Shown in pieces: positions 1 through 11,232 of a DNA stretch of 64,000 bases; positions within the stretch are counted from its first letter, which is position 1, and every line of letters begins with the position of its first letter. The stretch lies in contig JANVFP010000032.1 of NCBI GenBank assembly GCA_027919835.1, positions 62,001-126,000 on the forward strand. Reading direction: 5' to 3'. The DNA is from Lentinula raphanica. Its lineage: Eukaryota; Basidiomycota; Agaricomycetes; Agaricales; Omphalotaceae. The translations under genes were made by a program, and so were the position numbers. Under the pieces are notes generated by a model. It made no database searches and was not told the DNA's origin. It worked only from the letters and a program-made list of their open reading frames with translations.

Positions 1-174
1 AGGCAAGCAAGAGTAGATCGATAATTCCAAGCTGCCAGTCTATTGGTATTGAACGTTAAACGTTTAAACGTCCTGTTCAACGGTTCAAACACTGTTATAA
101 AGTATATAGAGCTATCGCTTCTCTCGAGTACAGTGCCACGATTACAGCAGTAGGCACCAGTGCGATGGGTTAAA

Positions 175-1559
175 TTACATATTGGATGTCAACGAAAGCC
201 TCCTCCGATAATCATACCCTCCATTCCAATTCAAATTCCAATCCCTCCCCTGTCTATCCATTCCCACTCTCATCTCCCTCTTCATCTCCCTCCTCTGTCT
301 ATCTACCTCCCTCTTCACCTCCCTCGCCCTCCGACCCTCAACCTGCGCCAAAAACCGCGCCTCGTCCTCCGGCGTGTTATTCGTATGCGAGAACTCTATC
401 GTGTACTCCATCAAGCCCTTGGTGCTTCCCGGTGTAGGCGTATGGGGCAGGCGGTACGAGTGGTACGAGCGGTCCAGCCGCGGAGGAGGAGGATTTGGAC
501 GGCGTTGGATAGGTGGGTTTGGGTTGTTTGGGTACGGAGAGTACCGGGCGCTCTTGTGGGTATGAGGGTTATGTGGTTTATGTGGTCTGTGAGGAAGTTT
601 ATGGGGATAGGAAGGATATCTCTCGTCTGATTTGGGATTGGGCAAATTGGGCGTAGTGGAACTGAAACTGGAACCGAAACCGTAGGAGGAGGAGGGTGTA
701 TCGTAGGAAGGTACAGGAATAGCAGGAACACATGAGGTGTTCTCGGTATCGGTATTCTGGTACGTGGCTAGACTCGAGAAAGGACTCGAGAAAGGGCTCG
801 AGAACGAACTTGGCGGGCAAGGGTTGGACAGCGTGCTAGTAGTAGTAGTCCTGTTCGATCCCGTGTGACTCTGACTCTGAGAGGAGACGAGGACGCCGGG
901 GGGACTGGGTCTATTGGCTCTATTGGCTCTATTGGCTCTATGGTTGGTTTTAGGGCGTTGGATGGTGTTGGTGGAGTTGTTGTTGGAGTCGTTGTTGTCG
1001 AGTATCATCATCATCATCGACGACGACGACGACGATGGAGTACCTTCCCGTGAAAGGGAGGGTAGTAGGAAAGGTGGGACTCCTACCGGGACGCCGGAAT
1101 AGGCTTCCGTCGTCGAACCAGAGGTATGATTTATTCGAGCGTGAAGAGATTCAGATTCCTCGACATCTAACGAATCTTCCGCTTCAGCTTCAACAGAGTC
1201 CGTTTTTGGTTGCGAAAGCATACGCCCATCCGAGTCATGATCAGCTCCTGAGATCGAAAGCCAAGCTGTTTCAACATCAAAGGAACACGTATCCCTAGGC
1301 CGAACCGTGCCCGTGCGTGTGTTCTCGAAATCCAGATCCAGAATCTCCTGTGATTCAGCCAAGTGATATATATATATACAAGTTAGTTAGTGATGAGCGG
1401 AGGAACGAAACAAGGATCTGTCAAGTATGTACATACCTCGTCATCGGGGTACCAGCGGATCCCTTGAACTCGGCCATCCGTTGGCAGGAGAGGGGGGAAC
1501 CACGACACGTTGGGAGAGTAAGGTGCGTTGGGGTCTTGTCCGCTGGATACGGAAGAAGA
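175..1559 (-). CDS. Ser/Pro/Asn-rich hypothetical protein (3' exons only)
   Basis: The last exon is 175..1347 and a preceding exon is at least 1437..1559, joined by an 89-base GT-AG intron in phase 0 (junction ...YPDDE|EILDLD). The family was not recognised. The protein is low complexity: Ser/Pro/Asn stretches, an RAN triplet repeat from a tandem 9-mer near 912-940, and a basic Arg/Lys-rich C-terminal helix. The upstream exon contains a compact motif (SWFPPLLPTDGRVQGIRWYP) that may be the conserved part. The true start was not found: an open frame at 1560-1735 is in another phase and may be a further exon. Nuclear or regulatory roles are possible, but nothing in the sequence shows them. Confidence 0.5.
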
Positions 1560-2451
1560 TCAGTGGTCGATGCAGACGGGTGGTGAGGCCTGTGAAGCCT
1601 CAACAGCCCCAGGTGAATCTGGTGATTCTGATGGAAGTTATCGTGGTCCTCGTGGTCCTCGGTCATGACATTGGAAGTCTTGCTAGATCTAGACGTTGAT
1701 GGCCACTCGTACTCAGCAGGTGGGAAACGTAGCATTGGTTGGTTGGAGGAGACGATGTGGTTAGAGGTGATGATGATAAGATATATGATTGAACGGTCGT
1801 TGTGATGAGTGATGAGTAAAATATCGTTGGTCGTGTTAGCTGAAGGTGCTAAGAGAGTAGAAAGGTAGTCAACGAAGGAGAAGGGATAGGAGAATAGTGC
1901 AGACTCTGACGGTTTTTAAGCCTCTTGACTGACCTTGAAAGTTCCCTTTGACGAACTGGATGAAAGAGGACATTGTATGATTGCAATGTATGAGTGAATG
2001 GACCATGATGCATGAATGACCGATGGCCCGTGCGCATGCACGCACCCCCGACAAAGGCCAAAGGGACCGAAAGACAAAGGGCGCCTTCTTGTCTTTTTTT
2101 ATGTAAGGATTTTTTGGAAACAAGACGGGGCAACCACAAATTGTATCAGGATGCAAACAAGAAGCTAAGGATGTAGATGATCAGTATGTTTTCGGAGTAA
2201 GAAATCATGAATGTTGAGAGTTCCCGGTCATCGTTCAATAAATCGTGACAAAGAAACAAGAAAAGCAGGTTTGAAATTTGGATTGGGAGCGCGTAGGAAA
2301 TATCACTCTAGGTCGCCTGACCGTTCACAGGTCAAAGGGAGAAACGAACGAGGCAGGCGTTCGGGTGCGTTGGAGTGAGGTGAGATAGATGTCATTATAA
2401 AAACATATTATGCGTAAGATCTAGGCAGTATATCCGCGACGAACACCAGAA
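1560..2451. other. unassigned stretch upstream of PAM16 3' end
   Basis: The part up to about 1735 may carry the 5' exon of the low-complexity gene. From 1740 to 2451 only short frames with no recognisable motifs were found, so it is probably that gene's promoter plus the 3' flank of PAM16. Confidence 0.4.
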
Positions 2452-3118
2452 TCAAGGCGAATCTCCTTTATTCGGTGGCGGAGGTGAAGATGGTGAGGAT
2501 GGTGAGGATGAAGAGGTTTGAGTTGACGGATCTGGTTCTGACATGGAGCGTTCTGCTTCTATACGATCACGAGCGCGAACGACTTTAGACTGTAGGTAAT
2601 GTGAATGAAACTGTCCGGTGGCTCGAGCTTTTGAAGGTGGGAGTGGTTTTGGAGGAGGAGGAGGAGGAGAATTGGCTTTGAAGAGGTGTTCGTAGTGCTA
2701 GAGTAATGGCGATGACGTCAAGGTACATAGAGAGTGAGGGGAAGACGGTACGTTTAGTATAGTTTCGAGACCCTGTTCATGTTTGACGTTGAGTATGAGA
2801 TGAGCCTCGTCCAGAGTCATCCTATGCTGACGGGTGAGTTGGTCGGTTATTGAGCCTGAACTGGCGTGTCCGACACCAGCAACGTCGTTTCCTACAGAGC
2901 CAGCTGCAGGTGCTCTTGCGTCTATGATGGAGTTGTATGAATGAACAAAAAAACTAAGAGAAATGAACCAACTTTTGGCAGCTTGACGACCTGCTTCATA
3001 GAATGCTTTGCCCAGAATACGAGTACCGGTTATGAGTATTTGGATAATAGCACGGGGAGAAGACTAGAACTTGACTATAAGACCATTCCAGTTTTCTGTC
3101 GAAATACAAGCGTACCAT
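2452..3118 (-). CDS. PAM16: PAM16/TIM16, J-like subunit of the mitochondrial import motor
   Basis: Exons (complement): 2452..2697, 2752..2921, 2973..3063 and 3116..3118, giving 169 aa. The first coding exon is only the ATG. Pam16 is the degenerate J-protein that pairs with Pam18 and controls Hsp70 at the TIM23 channel on the matrix side of the inner membrane. Family hallmarks are visible: an N-terminal hydrophobic segment (SPRAIIQILITGTRILGKAF), the J-like core with LDEAHLILNV where a true J-protein would have HPD, then NYEHLF-like HYEHLFKAN, and the C-terminal YLQSKVVRARDRIEAE. A Pro stretch is inserted after HLFKAN, and the Ser/Pro tail is longer than usual. The start codon lies 49 bases from the divergent RPA43 start. 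Confidence 0.93.
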
Positions 3119-3167
3119 GTTGGAAGAGCAGAGAAAAAATCACCGGCAGGCAAATCAATCTCTTCTC
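3119..3167. promoter_or_regulatory. 49-base divergent gap between PAM16 and RPA43 start codons
   Basis: Only 49 bases separate the PAM16 ATG (3118, minus) from the best RPA43 ATG (3168, plus). Both 5' UTRs and at least part of both promoters must overlap the neighbour's transcribed sequence, including the short first intron of PAM16. An in-frame RPA43 ATG at about 3117-3119 would remove the gap altogether, but its extra residues do not look conserved. Confidence 0.6.
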
Positions 3168-4344
3168 ATGCCTTTAGCTCAAAAACGAAAACAGCGAGAG
3201 TGTCCTTCATCCTCTCCAAAGAAAAAACAAAAACTAAATGTAAAGAGAAAAGAAACAGGCTTCCAAGTCATCCACTCTTCCTTCGTCCTCTCTCTTTCCC
3301 CTGTATTCGCAAGTAATCCAAGATCTGGGGTAGAAGAGCTACTGGATTCTATGATCATGCGGTACGTCCAATCACTGGAAGATAGCATAATCCTCATTTC
3401 TACAGGTACATTCCTGCCCTCGATGCCGTCGTTCTTTCCCATTCCAACATCACTTTCAACCAAGACACCGCCGCAATCCAAGCCGACTCTCCTTTCTTGA
3501 TTTGCAACATTTCATTCGACGCTACCGTTTGGAGACCGCTCGTCGGGATGAAACTCGGTATGCTACCTTATCCTCCCAGCTACCTCTTCCTCAACTCTCA
3601 CTGCCCCAGTTGGCAAACTCAGCCTGTGCTCCCCAGACCACATCTCTCTCCTGGTCCATAAAACTTTCAACGTATCCATACCCCGACATCATATCCCCAC
3701 CCACGAATGGGAGTTTGAGTATGGTCCAGCGGAGAATGATCCCGAGTTTGGTTCTGGTGCTCAGGCCATAAACGTAGGCATAGATCCGGGAGAGGGAGAA
3801 GGAGAAGGAAGCGGGAGGTGGATACATCGCCTCACTGCTTCATCAATAGGTGGTCAAGATGGTTATGTAGAGTTTACTGTCATCGGGTCCGTCTTGATTT
3901 TACATCCCACTCTCTCCTTGTTCTGACACAAGATATCACAGCTTGACCGTCGCGAACGAGATGCTCTCCCTCATAGGCTCACTACAACTCGATCCGTTTT
4001 CCGAGGCTCACGTCCCATCCAACAGTTCGCGGAAGATCGGTAGGAAGGATAATCATAATGACGAAGAAGAAGAAGATGCAGTGGATACATTGTTAAACGG
4101 CGTGGATATTGACGAAGGAGATAGTGACGGACTCGTCAAAGACGGATTCACGGCTCTCATCAGAAAACAACATGATGCCAGCGCCGAGCTGGCTCAGCAG
4201 GCTGGTACTGCGGAGAAGAAGACGAACTTGGAAGATGAGAAAAAGAAGAAGAAGCGGAAAGTAGAACAAATCGCAGACGGAGAGATCAAAGGCGGAGAGG
4301 GACAGAAAAAGAAGAAGAAAAAGTCTGGAAAGTCGGAATCATAG
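3168..4344 (+). CDS. RPA43: RNA polymerase I subunit RPA43
   Basis: Exons: 3168..3361, 3406..3557, 3610..3886 and 3942..4344, giving 341 aa, near the usual length for this subunit. RPA43 is the Rpb7-like stalk subunit of Pol I and contacts the initiation factor Rrn3. Supporting sequence: a basic N-terminus, then FQVIHSSFVLSLSPVFA and the RPB7-N-like segment GVEELLDSMIMRYIPALDAV, then the OB-fold region with SFDATVWRPLVGMKLG and LCSPDHISLLVHKTFNVSI. The tail is Lys-rich, with poly-Lys near the stop, typical of nucleolar proteins. All four exons join in phase. A decayed second copy lies at 5281-6358. Confidence 0.92.
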
Positions 4345-4347
4345 TTA

Positions 4348-5280
4348 AATTCAGCTTTGACTTTACCTAATTTGGACAACGACACGAGCACGTGCCACTT
4401 TAGTCTTTGTAAATGACAATGTCAATGACAATGTTGAACACAACCCCAACTATAGATGAGCGCGAAGCACGGGGAGTCAGGGGAGTGGAAAAAGGCGGTG
4501 CAGGCGGCGGAGATGAGACGGAAGGAGGAGGGGAAGGAGAAAGATAGAGCGGTAGCGGACCTAGGGAAGACTTTGTCCGCAGAGAAGAAGAGAAGGGAGA
4601 TGGTGGAGAGTCAGATGAAAGAAGCGAAGGCGAAGCATGAGTTCGAAACAGACAAGTTGAAGGCCGGGATGGGGAAGGTGAAGGTGAAGTCAGAACTCAC
4701 CACGGCCAACGACGCAAAGCGACAGCTTCAGCTTTCTCTTGATGGGGCAATTTCAGAAGCGGACTCGACGGAGGAAGCGCTCTTGGCTCGATTGGGTGAC
4801 CACAGGGTTCTCCTCGGCAGGCTCGGAGAGCAATACGGTTTATGTATTGGTTCATGCTGCTAATAGACGCGCTCATTCATTACCCAAGGTTGACTTCCGA
4901 ACTGACGGAAGCAGAACGGTTCCAGGAAGCATATTATTCAACGCTGGCGGAGCAACTCGAGGGAGAACGCGTTGGCGGAAGACGAGGCTCAGCGTCGGAG
5001 TAAGTTCAACGCTGAGATCATAGGCCCATCTTGATTCTTAATCCACTCCAGAGGATTATGTATGTTGAAAGGATCAGGAACGAGCTGGCGGATACATACT
5101 AAGCTGGTAATTTGGGCTCGTTTTTTTTATTACACCACGGTGACTTTTTATACTGACTTGATCTCCTTGGGGTATTATTGGGGTATACATACAGAAACTC
5201 CTCGCTTCGACGAGAACGAATGAGGTTTATCACTCATCATAACCGGAATCTCCATAAAGAACTGGAGATGTATAAATGCG
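4348..5280 (+). pseudogene. truncated copy of the coiled-coil gene at 8775-10946
   Basis: The stretch matches the downstream coiled-coil gene piecewise. Positions 4350-4450 resemble its upstream region at about 8580-8660. Positions 4456-4843 resemble 9290-9675. Positions 4850-5100 resemble 10390-10650, and 5185-5277 resemble 10715-10797. Two blocks are missing: the 5' exons, and about 700 bases between 9676 and 10390. The last exon stops abruptly at about 5277, where RPA43 sequence begins. No frame spans it, so it is a decayed duplicate, although pieces stay open (4456-4863). Confidence 0.88.
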
Positions 5281-6358
5281 GTAGGTACCAATCGTTGATC
5301 CTGAAACTAACTGGATAGTTCTCAACTAATTGTGTCTTGGTCCTATAGGTACATTCCTGCCCTCGATGCCGTCGTACTTTCCCATTCAAATATCACTTTC
5401 GACGAAGAGGCCGCTGCTAGTATCCAAGCGGACTGTCCTTTCTTGGTTTACAAAATATCATTCGACGCTACTGTTTGGAGCCCGCTGGTTGAGATGAAGC
5501 TCGGTACGTACGTACTTTGGTTCAATCCTATCCTCGAACCTCGAACCTCAACCAACCGACCGTTTTCTATTCGTTTTCAACGTTTCCCTAAGTTGGCAAA
5601 AATCAGCCTGTGCTCCCCAGACCACATATCCCTCCTTGTCCATAAAACATTCAACGTATCCATACCTCGACATCATATACCCATCTAGGAATGGGAGTTC
5701 GAGTACGGTCCAGCAGAGAATGATCCCGAGTTTGGTGCTGGTGCTGGTGCTGAGGGCATGGGCATGGGCATGGGCTTAGGGATAGAACCGGGAGAAGGAG
5801 AAGGAAGCGGGAGGTGGATACATCGTGTCACTGCTTCGTCGATAGGTGGTGAGGATGGCTATGTTGAATTTACTGTCATCGGGCCCGTCTTAATTTTCCA
5901 TCCCACTCTGTCCTTGTTCTAATTCAAAATCACGTTCACAGCTTGACCGTCGCGAATGAGATGCTCTCCCTCATAGGCTCACTACAACCTGATCCATTTT
6001 CGAGGCTCACGTCCCATCCAACAGTGCGCGGAAGATTGGTAGGGAGGATAATATAATAACGGGGAAGAAGAAGAAGAGCCTGCAGGATGCAGTGGATACG
6101 TTGTTGGATGGCGTGGATATTGACGAAGGAGATGGCGAGGAACTCGTCAAAGACGGATTCAAGGCTCTCAACAAAAAACAGCATGATGCCAGCGCTGAGC
6201 TGGCCCGGCAGGCTACTGCGGAGAAGAAGAAGAGGTGGACTCGAAGCCGCAGAAAAAGAAGAAAAAGCGGAAGGTGGAAGCGATCGTAGACGGAGGGATC
6301 AAAGGCGAAGAGGGACAGAAAAAGAATAAGACAAAGTCGGGGAAGTTGGAATCATAGG
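5281..6358 (+). pseudogene. truncated second copy of RPA43
   Basis: It matches the intact RPA43 from the end of exon 1 onward, including intron positions. Exon 1 and the promoter are absent. Exon 2 (5349 onward) is still open. Exon 3 carries a stop (TAG at 5686-5688) where the intact gene reads His, and the last exon has lost one C at about 6000, shifting the frame. The 5' edge fuses directly to the last exon of the truncated coiled-coil copy, which marks the junction of a tandem duplication. Confidence 0.88.
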
Positions 6359-6884
6359 TTTTGGGAGTGGTTTTTTGTTTTTGTTTACAAGTCTTAACCT
6401 GAGCTTTAGAGCCTATACGCGTGTATGATGGTGTACGATAGTGAACGATAGAAGAGATCGAACTACACGGTGACGATAACCACGAGTGACCTTCGATGCC
6501 CGAATTGTAACTAAACAAGAAGACGGCGGAGGTGGGTGTGGAGGGTTGTAGAGTGAGAGATGAACAAGTAAGCTTGAACTGGGGGGTAGAGGGGGGGGGG
6601 TTACTTGTGTATGAGTGAGGGTTCGATGGTAATGTGCAATGGAGAGTAACAGGGGAGGGAAAGAAGGGGCATACGAGGTTTTTGAAGGCAGGACAAAAAG
6701 CTTCAAGTCGACGGACATATGATTTGTTCTTCATCAATGGATTCAATAATGTAGGCCAATGCAAGGAGAGTGTTGAAACATACTGTAACCGAGTTCAAAC
6801 GATTAATGCTCGCCTCACAAATAATCCACCCATGGGCTCCCACTTTCAGGATATTCATCATCAATTACAAGATACGTGTCAGAT

Positions 6885-6975
6885 ACAATCCACCCATGGG
6901 TGGATCTGGCATCTCAAGACATTTAGAGCGCTGCTACACCTTTCAGTCTTCAACTCCATCGGTTTCAGTCCAAAA
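6885..6975 (+). repeat. direct repeat, copy 1
   Basis: It shares about 90 bases with 7741-7838 and begins with the perfect palindrome TCCACCCATGGGTGGA at 6889-6904. A partial third palindrome arm lies at 6826-6840. Confidence 0.75.
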
Positions 6976-7740
6976 GCATTCTCGTACGATGAAAATCTCG
7001 GACTGCCCGAATTCGGTCGAAATATTAGACCTGGAGCGCTGGTTGATGACCGTCTTCCGCTCCGTCCATGGCTCCAGTATCAGTTCGCGAGCAACTCCAT
7101 TCTGATTTCGTGAAGCTTCCACACTGCCGCAAACACAACGTTCGACTGGGGCATCCCGTTGTTCCAAACGATCACCGACGCACCTCTCCAGAACGCGGGA
7201 GCAGACGCGATGTTCCCGACGTCAACTCAATTACCTCTTGCAACTCGAGAGGTCACAAGCTATTCGAGCTCGTTTATGCTTGGTTGCGCCGGAGTGGATG
7301 AGGGGGATGGTGGTGGTACAGATACAGTGAAGCTGCGAGCCGTAACGTTTGTGGATGTAAACCCAATGACGAGCGCAGTATTGAACTGTTCGTGTATGCG
7401 CCGTGTCACTATAGATACCGCTGTGAACGGTTTGAATCGTCCTTGGCAAAGCTGTTTGCTCACCGCATGTGTGTGTGTTCGACAGTGAGAATGGGAGCAT
7501 GGACAAACATATTGGGGGTTGTCGCCAGTAGCCAATTTTCTCTCAACAGAGCAGCAGCTCGTGCGTCAAAGTAGCATAGCACTATCAGATGAATTATCAG
7601 TGAACATGAGTCTGGGACGAAACGGAATGGAAACACACCTGGTGAAGACTGGATAGGATCTTCAGAACGTTTAGCAGTCGAAATTTGGAGGAGAGAAATG
7701 AGTGTCTCATCAGCTGGTAAAGCAGAAGAAGAGCTCGACG

Positions 7741-7838
7741 ACAATCCACCCATGGGTGGATCCGTCATCTCAAGACATGATGATGTAGTGCGCTGGTACA
7801 CCTTTCAGTCTTCAACTCTATCGGTTTCAGTCTAAAAT
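7741..7838 (+). repeat. direct repeat, copy 2
   Basis: It matches 6885-6975 with a few substitutions and a small insertion. The same 16-base palindrome is at 7745-7760. The two copies flank about 770 bases of sequence with no recognised gene. Confidence 0.75.
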
Positions 7839-8647
7839 ATTGATAGCAACGATATTCTTGCGGTAATCAATTTCGAGTCTGACTTGGGAGACTAATTATG
7901 TGTTGACCCATACAGGTCCTCACCGCATCCGCATGTGTAACTATGGCGTCCCCCAGCACCTCCCATCCTTGCTGCTCTGAAGCACTTATACGCGTTAAAA
8001 AGACTTGAGGTAGAGCCAGCGCACTTCAACGCGAAGATTAGTCGTCGTCGTCGATCGAGATAGGTAGATGAGGTGAGTGAGAAGACGCGTCGAAGTCGAG
8101 TGGTGGAGAGCAAGAGATCAATGCCAGCGCAGGCCGCAGCCCACAGCCAAGAGAGTAGTCCCAAGTGTAGAGTGAGAGCCCAAAGTCAGTCACTGCAGAT
8201 GCTGCCATCGTCGTCGTCGATGAAGGACAGGATCGTCGTCGTTGATGAAGGACAGGATCGACGATGCTGAGCCCTAATTGAAGAATCACATTACTCAGCA
8301 TTCGGCTCATTCGGCTAGCCGGCATTTTCGGCTCAGTAAAATAGCTTTCTTACGTAAACTCTTGTCTATGAGCCTCCCCCTTGAACCTTCCCCTCCCTTA
8401 CATGCCTAGCTGCATGGGGTCCATTAACAACCCCACCCCCTCCATTCCACATCTTATCCGCTCTCCCCTACACTGTCACTATTCCGACGGGACTTGGCGA
8501 TCGTATTGATTGTTCACCTTTGCTCACTCAATAACCGGCTATACTATGAAAAGCGCTGTAAGTCCTTTGCGTTCACAACCAGCTTTGACTTTACCTAAAT
8601 TGATTGGACAACGACACGAGCACGTGCCACTCGTAATGTTGAACAAC

Positions 8648-8719
8648 CTTTGAACACAACTCCAACTATTCCGTTGACACAATCTTTGAACACCACTCCA
8701 ACTATTCCGTTGATATCCA
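8648..8719 (+). repeat. 36-base tandem repeat upstream of coiled-coil gene
   Basis: Two near-identical copies with a period of 36 bases (each containing CCAACTATTCCGTTGA) end about 55 bases before the ATG at 8775. They may be duplicated regulatory sequence. Confidence 0.6.
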
Positions 8720-8774
8720 TCTCTAGCATCGAACCCCTCGATCATCAACAATCAGAGCCACAAGGAAGAGAGTA

Positions 8775-10946
8775 ATGTCTGAAGCTTCTGGTACGTTGAG
8801 AGCTTCAACATGACGCTGTATCCCTGTCTCAACTTGAATTTTCCAAACGATACTAGGCTCGGGAGCCCATATCTCAGGCTCAAAACATTCTGCACCGAAG
8901 CCAAGGGCGAATATACATAACAGAACAGCTACCCAACCTGACGCCGCTGAACGATACAACCAGCTTCAGCGTAAAGTCGTCGATCTCGAAAGACTTCATA
9001 ACGACGGGAAGAAAACGGCAAGTCCTCCCTCGCCACTCTCACTACATGTGTAATACAGCAAGACTCATGCTTCATACTTCATCGTAGCATCAATCCGAAA
9101 TCGAACGACTCAAACATGACCTCTCCCATGTCCAAAAACTCAACGCAGAACTGACGGATCAGACGGACAAGCAAAAGAAACAAAAAGAGACTCTCGAGCT
9201 TCGTATAGATGAGCTCAAAAAGACATCGAATTCTGACAGAGCAGAGATCAAAGATCTAGGAGTCAAACTGCGTCTGTCGGAACATATGCGAACGCAGATG
9301 ACGGCGAAGCACGGTGATATGGGGGATTTGAAAAAGGCGTTGCAGGCTGCGGAGACGAGACGGAGGGAGGAGGTGAAGGAGAAAGATAAAGCGATAGCGG
9401 ACCTTGGGAAGACTTTGTCCGCAGAGAAGAAGAAGCGGGAGATGATGGAGAGACAGTCGAAAGAAGCGAAGGCTAAGCATGATTTGGAGATAGACAAGCT
9501 GAAGGCCGCGATGGAGAAGTTGCAGTCAGAATTCGCCACGGCCAACGACGCAAAGCAACAGCTTCAGCTTTCTCTTGACGCGGTGACTTCCGAGGCGAAC
9601 TCGACTGAGGAAGCATTATTGGCTCAATTGCACGACCACCGGGTTCTTCTCGCCAGGCTCGCAGAGCAATACGGTTTATTGGCATCAAACACCGTCTCAA
9701 AAACAGCATTTGAGCAACTCAAGCTCGAGAACTGTGCGCTCCGTATCCAAGCCGCTCGCTCATCGCGGAAGCTCGGGAATACAGAAGCACAGGTCTCTGA
9801 ATTGACGCATCTCATACGGCAATCCATGGAAGAAAAGCAGCTTCTACAAAGCAATATCGACGATCTAATGCAGGAACTAGTACTCTACACCGACCATGCC
9901 AATCTAAAGCCCCCCTCACCCCCTTCCTATGCCGAACTCGACCGTATCATCGCGACTATGGATCAGGAATTCAGACAGTCACAGGAAGGAGAAATGCAGG
10001 CAGAGTCGGAGAACCTACACCTCCTGACGCAGTTCTACCATTTAGAACACGAGGATTTGCTCTCTGCCTATGCCGAAGCAGAAACGGAGCTTCTCGAGAC
10101 GGGTATTGTTGCTGCGAAACTCCCGGAAGTCGAACGACAGCGAGATACTGCGCAGGAGCTGTTACAGGCCACGACGGTCACCGCGGAGAGTCTCAAAGTC
10201 TCGTCGGAGAGGTTTAAACAACGGGCGGAGGAGCTGGAGAGAAGGCTCAAGGTGGAGGGCGACAGGGCCGCTGAGGTGTTAAGGAAGGAAAAGGATGCGG
10301 TCCATCGGTTGACGGGTGTTGTGCAGAAAATGCGGATGGCTGAAGATGGGTTGAGGGCGGAGAATGAACAGTGAGTTTTTTCTTTTTTTCGTTGTCATTC
10401 ATGCCGCTAATAGACACGCTCAATCTTATCTTATCCAAGGTTGACTTCGGAACTGACGGAAGCAGAACGGTTCCAGGAAGCCTATTATTCGCTGGCGGAG
10501 CAACTCGAGGGACTACTAGCCCGGAACGCGTTGGCGGAAGACGAGGCTCAGCGTCTGAGTCAGTTCAACGCTGAGATCATAGGCCATCATAACCCACTCC
10601 AGAGAATCATGTATGTTGAAAGGATCAGGAACGAGCTGGCGGATACGAAGCTGGTAACGTAACATTGCTCTTGCCTCTTACAATGACAATGGAACCATTG
10701 TACTGATTTGGTGTACAGAAACTTCTTGCTTCGACGAGAGAGAATGAGGCTATCACTAATCATAACCAAAATCTCCATAAAGAACTGGAGATGTATAAAT
10801 CCGTCGCGGTGCCGTATGAGCTCAAGCCGGGGACGAAGTTCACGAGGATGACTAGGCCTCCGCTGGTGAACTTGAATAGGGACGCAGTTGGTATTAATAT
10901 CGAGCTTACTGACAATGGGGATATGACGCTGGATGAGTTGTCGTAG
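8775..10946 (+). CDS. long coiled-coil protein, HMMR-C-like C-terminus
   Basis: Exons: 8775..8790, 8857..9017, 9088..10370, 10440..10653 and 10719..10946, giving 633 aa. Intron 2 is GC-AG (GCAAGT donor at 9018). Residues from about 60 to 560 are almost continuous heptad-rich helix full of Glu/Lys/Gln/Leu, so the protein is very probably a parallel coiled coil. The C-terminal part (IIGHHNPLQRIMYVERIRNE) resembles the GHxN-QK-HV-LK pattern at the end of hyaluronan-mediated motility receptor and related microtubule or spindle proteins. That link is inference from a short motif. A truncated copy lies at 4348-5280. Confidence 0.82.
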
Positions 10947-11232
10947 TTGGTCGTAGGTGGTTCACTCAGGATACCATATCAAGTGCATATATACCCTATG
11001 CTAATTTATGATCTACATATGTCGTTCGTGGACGTTTACTTTCTGTTTCCAAGACGGTTGTCGCCTTGTTTAACGCATTGTGGTCCTTCATATCGAATGT
11101 CAATGTACACGAAGAATCAAGGATGCGCATTATATGTAGTAGTACTAGATATCGATACAATCATATCAATCGTCAGCAGTCCGTGTCCGAAGTAAAGAAA
11201 GAAATTGGGACAGTGTCCATTACGATACGATG

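Larger units (their letters stand above)
6359..8774. other. 2.2 kb spacer without a supported gene
   Basis: In the upstream duplicate, RPA43 and the coiled-coil promoter are only a few bases apart. Here about 2.2 kb separates them, so this is an insertion in this copy or a deletion in the other. It contains a pair of roughly 90-base direct repeats (about 6885-6975 and 7741-7838), CGT microsatellite-like runs at 8036-8060 and 8207-8260, and a 36-base tandem repeat at 8648-8719 just before the coiled-coil gene. Open frames up to 159 codons exist but show no family resemblance. Confidence 0.6.

Noticed and set aside
6634..7113. 159-codon open frame in the duplicate spacer
   Set aside because: It runs through the palindromic direct repeat, lacks any known motif and has no splice continuation.
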